Part shown: piece after piece, positions 46,901 through 55,670 of the stretch
Position numbering within the stretch: position 1 is the stretch's first letter
Layout of the letters: each line of letters begins with the position of its first letter
Origin: Euglena gracilis
Lineage: Eukaryota; Euglenida; Euglenophyceae; Euglenales
DNA length: 64,000 bases
Assembly (NCBI GenBank): GCA_039621445.1
Contig: CP154954.1
Location: 45,859,847-45,923,846, forward strand
Reading direction: 5' to 3'
The notes under the pieces: model-generated
The model's database searches: none
Told to the model about the DNA's origin: nothing
The model's input: the letters and a program-made list of their open reading frames with translations, nothing else
Translations under genes and position numbers: made by a program

Positions 46901-49900
46901 AAAACGATGTTTTTTGGCCTCCCGGACCCAGAAAAACTGCTTTGATCCGAAAACGAGCGTTTTTCGGGCCGCCGGGCCGCCGGCCGGGACGCCGGCCGGA
47001 CCGCCGGGCCGCTGGGCCACCGGGCCGCCGGCCGGACCGCCGGGCTGCCGGGCCGCCGGGCCGCCGGGCCGCCGGGCCGTCGGGCCGCCGCGCCGGGGGT
47101 CAATGAAGGGGTGGGGGCGCGCTTATAAAGAGCTCAGCACTATTCAAAACCTGGTCCCGAACACCCCCCCCCCCCCTAGGGGGGTAAGGGGTGGGGGGGG
47201 TCCGGACCCCCCCCGGGATGGCGGGAGGGGGGTCCGGACACCCCGCCCCCCCCCCCTTGACAGGTGCCAAAAATAGCAGAAAATTTTCTTCCGGCGCTGC
47301 GCGCCGGAAAATGAGCAAAAACACCCCTTTTTTGTTGACTTTTGGACATGTTGCCCTTTTTTTGATGTGTTGGTGTTTTCCCCCAAAAAATTGTTCAAAA
47401 AAATTCAAAAAACGAGCATTTTTGGATCGACTATCAAAGAAAAATCAGGGGTTTTTGACCGATTTTGACCCGATTTCCGGCCCTTTGCCCGTCCATGAAA
47501 TCGAAAATTTTTCGGCCCCCCCTCAGTTTCGAGGTAGGAGGGGGGGGTCGCTGAGCTCTTATCCCTTTATGGGTAAGAGCGAAGCTTACCACCGTCGAAA
47601 TCCCCCCCCTCGGCCCCCCCCCCCCCCCCCCCCCCCCCCCCGGGTCGGGGCCACCTGGAGAACCGACGGATTATCACCATGATCCCGGCCCGGTTCCCGA
47701 AATTTTTTTTTTCAGTCACGAGCGACTGGATTCCTAGTTTCCGAATCACCTGGGTTTGACCCCCAACTCCCCGCCAGGCCCGAGTTATTCACGCGCGAAG
47801 GGGTCCAAACTCGGTAGGATTTACCCGCCCCCCCTGGATGAGCCCCCCCCCCCTCAAAATGTCAATTTTCAAAATATCTCCAAAATGAAGCCAAACCAAA
47901 GGAAATGTCCGGAGACCTAATTTGAAGCCCTTGGAACGCCCCATCTACCGGTATTTTGATTTCCCCGCAACTCCCCGCCTAGCCCGAGATACGGCCGTTT
48001 TCGGCGCAGACGGCCGTTTTGTACACTTTTCCCTCTGTTCGACTTAGCCGTTTTCGGGGGGTGGGGGGTCAAAAAATCGATGTTTTCAAAATTTCTCCAA
48101 AATGATGCAAAATCAAAGGAAATGTCCGGAGACCTGAATTGAAGCCCTTGGAACGCTCTATCTACCGGTATTTTGATTTCCCCGCAACTCCCCGCCCAGC
48201 CCGAGATACGGGCGTTTTTTGGCCAATTTGGGCCATTTCTGGCCATTCTCATACAGAAAAACGATCAGTGCGGGTTCGAACCCACGCCCCCGTAGAGGAC
48301 CAGCATTTGCAGCTGGTGTCTTTAGCCACTTGACCAACTGACCGATGACTAATGTACTCATTGCAAGCGTTTTTCGACCCGCCGCGCCCCGTTTTGGGAA
48401 CGATGTTTTTTGGCCTCCCGGACCCGGAAAAACTGTTTTCGAGCCGAAAACGAGCGTTTTTCGACCCGCCGGCGCCCCGTTTTGGGCCGCCGACCCATTG
48501 ACTTTGGGTCAAAACCGGGTCAAAAAAGTCGAAAAAAATCGAAAAAATTTTTTTCGCCCAAAACGATGCTTTTTGGCCTCCCGGACCTGGAAAAACTGTT
48601 TTCGAGCCGAAAACGAGCGTTTTTCGACCCGCCGGTGCCCCGTTTTGGGCCGCCGACCCATTGACTTTGGCTCAAAACCGGGTCAAAAAAGTCGAAAAAA
48701 ATCGAAAAAATTTTTTTTGCCCGAAACGATGTTTTTTGGCCTCCTGGACCCAGAAAAACTGCTTTTGAGCCGAAGACGAGCGTTTTTCGCCCCACCGGTG
48801 CCCCGTTTTGGGCCGCTGACCCATTGACTTTGGGTCAAAACCGGGTCAAAAAAGTCGAAAAAAATCGAAAAAATTTTTTTTTGCCCGAAACGATGTTTTT
48901 TGGCCTCCCGGACCCGGAAAAACTGTTTTTGAGCCGAAAACGAGCGTTTTTCGACCCGCCGGCGCCCCGTTCTGGGCCGCCGACCCATTGACTTTGGGTC
49001 AAAACCGGGTCAAAAAAGTTGAAAAAAATCGAAAAAATTTTTTTTGCCCGAAACGATGTTTTTTGGCCTCCCGGAACCGGAAAAACTGTTTTTGAGCCGA
49101 AAACGAGCGTTTTTCGACCCGCCGGCGCCCCGTTCTGGGCCGCCGACCCATTGACTATGGGTCAAAACCGGGTCAAAAAAGTCGAAAAAAAATCAAAAAA
49201 TTTTTTTTGCCCGAAACGATGTTTTTTGGCCTCCCGGCCCCGGAAAAACTGTTTTTGAGCCGGAAACGAGCGTTTTTCGACCCGCCGGGGCCCCGCTTTG
49301 GGCCGCTGACCCATTGACTTTGGGTCAAAACCGGGTCCAAAAAGTCGAAAAAAATCGAAAAAAATTTTTTTGCCCGAAACGATGTTTTTTGGCCTCCCGG
49401 CCCCAGAAAAACTGTTTTTGAGCCGAAAACGAGCGTTTTTCGACCCGCCGGCGCCCCGTTTTGGGCCGCCGACCCATTGACTTTGGGTCAAAACCGGGTC
49501 CAAAAAGTCGAAAAAAATCGAAAAAAATTTTTTGCCCGAAACGATGTTTTTTTGCCTCCCGGACCCAAAAAAACTGTTTCTAAGCCGAAAACGAGCGTTT
49601 TTCGACCCGCCGGCGCCCCGTTTTGCGCCGCCGACCCATTGACTTTGGTTCAAAACCGGGTCAAAAAAGTAGGAAAAAAATCGGAAAAAACCCCCCACAC
49701 CCCCCCACACCCCCCCACACCCCCCCCCCCCACCCCCCCACCACCCCCCCACCCCCCCCCCCCCCCCCACACCCCCACACACCCCCCCACTCCCCCCACC
49801 CCCCCCACACCCCCCACATGTCACGTGACCTTTTTTTATTTTTATTTTTGTTCTTATGTTTATTTTTTTATTTTTTTCATTTCTCTTTTCATTCTTTTAT

Positions 49901-52900
49901 TTTTGGCATTTCTGCAAAAGAACCCGATGGTATTTCATTGTGGCCAAAAAGATTTTGTGAGGTTATTTGACGGAGTAGGGTCAGGGTTACGATTCTTGTC
50001 CAAACAGCAGAATATTTCCCGCTCAACGTTGTTAGATTGGTCTCAACAAGGTACACCCCCACACCCCCCCCCACTCCCCCACACCCCCCCCACACCCCCC
50101 ACACCCCCCCACCCCCCCCACACACCCCCCCCCACACCCCCCCCACACCCCCCCACACCCCCCCCCACACCCACGTGACCTTTTTTATTTTTTTTTTTTT
50201 TTTATGTTTATTTTTTATTTTTTTTTCATTTCTCTTTTCATTCTTTTATTTTTGGCATTTCTGCAAAAGAACCCGATGGTGTTTCATTGTGGCCAAAAAG
50301 ATTTTGTGATGTTATTTGAAGGAGTAGGGTTAGGGTTACAATCCTTGTCCAAACAGCAGAATATTTCCCGCTCAACGTTGTTAGATTGGTCTCTACAAGG
50401 TACCACCCCCCACACCCCCCCACACCCCCCACACCCCCCCCACACACCCCCCACACCCCCCCACACCCCCCACACCCCCACACCCCCCCACACCCCCCAC
50501 CCCCCCACACCCCCCCACCCCCCCACTCCCACACCCCCACTCCCCCCCACCCCCCCACCCCCACCCCCCCACACCCCCCCACCCCCACCCCCCCACACCC
50601 CCACCCCCCCACACACACCCACACCCCCACACACACCCACACCCCCACACACACCCACACCCCCACACACCCCCCACACCCCCCCCCTGTCACATCATTT
50701 CACGTGACCCTTTTCATTTTTATTTTTCTTTTTATGTTTATTTTTTTTTTTTTTTATTTCTCTTTTCATTCTTTTATTTTTGGGATTTCTGCAAAAGAAC
50801 CCGATGGTGTTTCATTGTGGCCAAAAAGATTTTGTGAGGTTATTTGAAGGAGTAGGGTCAGGGTTACGATTCTTGTCCAAACAGCAGAATATTTCCCGCT
50901 CAACGTTGTTAGATTGGTCTCTACAAGGTACACCACACACACACACACCCACACCCCCCCACCCACCCCCACCCCCCCACACCCCCACACCCCCACCCAC
51001 ACACCCCCCCACACCCCCCACACACCCCCTCACACCCCCCACACCCCCCACATGTCATATCATTTCACGTGACGTTTTTTTAATTTTATTTCTTTTTTGT
51101 TTATTTTTTATTTTTTTCATTTCTCTTTTCATTGTTTTATTTTTGGCATTTCTGCTAAGGCTGCTTCGAACATTCGAATATTCGACGAATATTCGAATGT
51201 TTCAAAATAATCGAACGTTCGAATGTTGTGAAATATATTGTCGAATATTCGTGCAATATTCGACCGGAAAATTTTTTGTTTCCATTGGTGTGATTTCCTT
51301 CATTGCATATTAGTAATGCAAAAAGATTCTCCCTGTATGCATTAGTATTTTTCCCTTCAGACGACATGTGTCAGAGAGGCGCATAGCTCAGTGGTAGAGC
51401 ACTCGCCTTACAATCTATTGGTCGTGGGTTCGATTCCCTCAAAAATGAATTTTTGGTTTGAAATGACATATGCTTCTATGTATGTTTTAATTCAGCAAAA
51501 ATATACACAGTGGGGATCGAACCCACAACCGCTACCTTGTGAACCGAGTGCTCTACCACTGAGCTACGTGTATACTGACTGCACAATTCGCTTAGAGAGC
51601 ATTTAGGGCTCAGGAGGCAAGTTAAAAAAAAACGAAAACCCTGAATTAATGTGAAATGTTTCCACCAAAATGTTTTATATTCGTCTCTGCCGAAGTGATA
51701 TCTGATTTCAACAGCATAGTCTTTGACCACTCAGGCAATTGGTCCATGGTAGCTAATGGTTGGAAATGGCTAAAAGCCGTCGTTGACCAACCCGCCAGAG
51801 CCCCGTTTTGAGCCGCCAACCCATTGACTTTGGGTCAAACCCGGGTCAAAAAAGTCGAAAAAAATTGAAAAAAATTTTGGGGCCCGAAACGATTCGCTGG
51901 GACGCCGGGCCGCTGGCCGGCCCGCCGGGCCGCCGGCCCGCCGCTGGCCGGGCCGGGCCGGGCCGGGCCGGGCCGCCGCCGGCCGGGCCGGGCCGGGCCG
52001 GACCGTCGGTGGTGGGGGTGCGCTTATCAAGAGCTCAGCACTATTCAACACCTGGTCTGACCCACCCCCCCCCCCCCATGTCGGGAGGGGGGTCCGACCC
52101 CCCCCCTCAAGGCTTCCCATCCATCCCTGCCCCCTCCTGGACCGGAGGGGGTCCAACCCCTCCACCTGCCATTATATCGAACCGTGGGTCACCTCGCTCG
52201 TTATATACCCCTCCTCCACCTGGAGCCATTCAGGACATGCAAAGGAAAGCAATAGATGCCGGTGACGAATTTTTTTTGCTTTAAACCCCCCTGAAACTAT
52301 TGTCGTTAATATTTATGTGACTAACCGTCGTCAAAACATCATTTTTGACATTTATTTTTCGAGAATTGGGCTTTTGGTGGTTTTGGGGGAATTTTCAGGG
52401 ATAGGATATTCACCAACTTTTCTTCATCTTATACCCCCCCCCCCTGCAAAACCCACCAAATCTGATCTTATAAGCTGGGAGGGAGTTATGATGGGGTTAT
52501 CCAGGCCTGCAGAAGTGTTGAAAGAAAAGTGGGTGTGGTTAGGTAGATTATTTGCCACAATCGCTAGGCTTTATCTGGCAGCTTTCCTGCAGCTTCCCCA
52601 CATTTCACTTTTTCTTTTCACTCTCTCGGCATCGCACTCCCCCACATTTCTGCTTTTCATTGTTGTATTCCTGCACGCACATCAGTGGTGTTTTTTTTTA
52701 TTGACTGGTGTTTGGGAAACCCCCGAAGTGTTTCCCCCCCACCCAGCACAGCATCCAATGAGAAGGCATTGCCTTTTCAAAAATTGCGAACTCCCTCCGT
52801 ATGCCAGTGCCCACTCGGCCCAATTCCTCGCAGGCCGATGCCCAGGCCGCGGCCCAGGCCGGGCTGGGCCGGGCCGTGGCCGCCCCCGCCGCCGACCCGG

Positions 52901-55607
52901 GCCGGGGGGCGGGGCCGGACGGCGGCGGGGACCTCGCCCAGCAGCGGGCCCAGCTGGAGGAGGAGCGGGCGCAGCTGCAGCGAGCGCGGGCGGAGTGGGA
53001 CCAGCAGCGGGAGGAGTGGCGGCGGGCCAAAGTGTGCGCCGTGGGGGGCTTTGGCACCGTGGGGTCTCAGGAATGGTGCGCCGAGGGGGCGGCTGGATGG
53101 CACTCCTATCGGACAAAATGGCCACCCGGACGGTGCTGGGCATGCAAGTTCTCCTTTTGGTCAGCCCTGTGCCGGCTCCTGCGCTGTTCTGGAAGCACAG
53201 CGCCTTTATGCATACCATTTGGTTCCTGACGGCATCCATCCTTCACTCCTTGCAGCCCCTGCCACCCCAACCCTCACGCAGGAAACCCGGGACCGGGCAG
53301 AAGCTGAGTTGATGGCAAAGAGGGAATCGCTCCTTCATTTCAGTGCGATGAAGGTTGCCTGTATTGCTGTGCAGAATGCCGTGTTGTTTTGCGGGAATTT
53401 TATTTTCGTTTTGGGGAATTATTTGTGTTACGGAGTTGAAGCCCCGCATTTCTTTTCCTTTTCTTCTCCTTCTTCTTCTTCTTCTTCTCCTTCTTCTGTT
53501 TCTTCTTCTTCTTCCTTCTTAATTGATTTCTGGGCGGCAATCTGTCTCTGGGGTTGGTTTCTTTGGGTTGTGTCCGTCTCAAGTGGTCCCTGGAGGTTGC
53601 AGCCTCGGTTTCTTTAGTACCCATCTGCCCCTCCCTCTGTGGCTGTCCACAGGCTGCATCGGATGTGCAGCGTCTGGAGGAATGGAGCAGCCGTCTTCAC
53701 ACGACCCAGCAGGTTTGCCGGAGCTTTACCTGTGTTGGGGGGAGGGCAACAAAATTGTTGCTCCATTCCATTGATATTGGCTGGTGGTGTGTTGGCCTGC
53801 ACGTTATTGCTGTACGCATTGTGCCTGCCCTCGCATTGCTGGTGTTTTTGTTCTTGCAGGAGCTGTGGGACATGGAGCTCCGGATGATGAACGCTCGCAT
53901 CCCTGGTGCACTTGCAGTAAGCCCCCAGTTCATGCCGGGTAACCTCCTGGCCATGCAGCTCCCGTTCGCAAGAACCTGATTTGCATTCTGATGCAGGAAC
54001 CAGATAGTTGTTGGGAGGTGGTACCTGTTTCGGGTCGCCAGCATATTCTTTCATGAGGTCTTCTGTTGTGCATTGTTTTGAGGACTCACCGAGGGTGTTT
54101 AATTCAGGGGATTCCCCCCCCCCTTGGTTGTCCGATAATAAATCACTGCCAGAAAGTTTTGGTGCTTTTCTGGCACAACAAATCGTGCCGGCCGCAACAT
54201 TTTGTTTTTTTGCCAATTTCCGCCTAAATTTGTGGAGTGTCAGTGCCTGTTCAGATCAGTCCCAGAGATGCGTGCTGGACTCTGAATGCATCTCATGGGT
54301 TGCGTTTTTGGGAGTTTGACAACCTCAAAATCATGTCTTGCAGTCCAGTCCTGTCAACTTGCTGGGTGACCCCATTCAAAAGACGTGGTTCATTCAAAGA
54401 AGCACCCACAGTTTTAATGGTAATTCCCAAAACAATTCAAGTAAAATTTAATTCATCCAGAAAAAAAAATCAAAAGGTTTAGAATTCAAAATCAAATTCC
54501 AAAAAAAGCACCACCACCACCACCAAAAGTCAGTCAAGGCAAGGCCCCAGCCCAAGGCCCCGGTGCTGGAGCTGACGGTCTGCAATCACCGGCGGTCATA
54601 CAAATGTGCGGCCAAGTGGGGGTCGTCCTGGCCCCTCCAAGGAGGGTCATGACCACCGCTGAACGTCCGTCCCAAATCAGGCGCATTCGCTCTTCCATTT
54701 TGGGGCATTTCCAGGCCCAGTATGTCAAAAGTGCTTTCCAACGCCCCCCCCAGCCTCACAAACAAAAAAATTGACACCCCGGACGTCCCAGCCCAGCCAC
54801 CGCGGGGGAGGGGCGTGCCGCCGATGCTGGAGCCGCCGTCGGCGTCCACGTCGTACGCGGTGTCGCCGCACAAGCGCCTGCCGCGGCGCGTGGCGGACTG
54901 GGAGCTGTTCCACGCCGTGGCCGTGGACTTGAACGTCCTCGTGGCGTTCCGCCGCGCGTTCATCAAGTCCGCCTGCTCGACCCCGCACTGTGCCATGTGC
55001 ACTATGCAACTGTGCAAGCGGTGGAACCATCGGCCGCTACATCACATATCCTCTAGGAGGAGGGGGAAAGAAGGCGTGACGAGGTGGGCGTTTGTGAAAA
55101 CCGTTGGCATTTGCCAGTTTGGATGAGGGACAGGCGGACAGACAGACAGATGGACGAACGGACGAACGAGGTTGGGGTGTTTGGTTGTTGATGGGACAGC
55201 TTTGTAAATGTAATTTGGGGTTTTCAAATTTCTCAAGTCCAAACTGGCAGTCATTCATGTAAATACATTGCATGCATTGGTAGATGTCAGCACGAGGTGT
55301 TATCGTCGCTGACCACAAAGAAACTCTCAGGTTTCATTCTGACGAATGCACAGAAGTGATCCTTCAGTGGTCTGGTTTTGCCAAAGCGCATTTGGAACGG
55401 GACAGCTCCCCCCCCCCACCCCAAAAATGCCCTGTCCCCTCAGGCTGGACCCGATGCACAGCGGGGTGCTGCTGCTCTCCCAGCTGCTCGCTCTTGGAGA
55501 GCTCCTGGCGCTGCCGGAGGCGACGCTGGGCCGCATCGCCGGCCTGGCCGTGCAGGTGGACAGCAGCCAGAGCGGCCGGTTGGACTTCTGGCAGCTGTTT
55601 GGTATCC

Positions 55608-55670
<63 letters not shown>

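Larger units (their letters stand above)
44060..52833. other. Gene C intron 14 (8.8 kb satellite intron)
   Basis: Almost wholly tandem repeats, itemised below. The exons on both sides are intact and in phase, so the gene appears to splice across the entire block. Confidence 0.75.

Noticed and set aside
45328-49258. Long frames reading FGLPDPEKLFL...KSRKKSKK repeated in several frames
   Set aside because: Translations of the 163-bp satellite; similar strings appear in several frames and on both strands.
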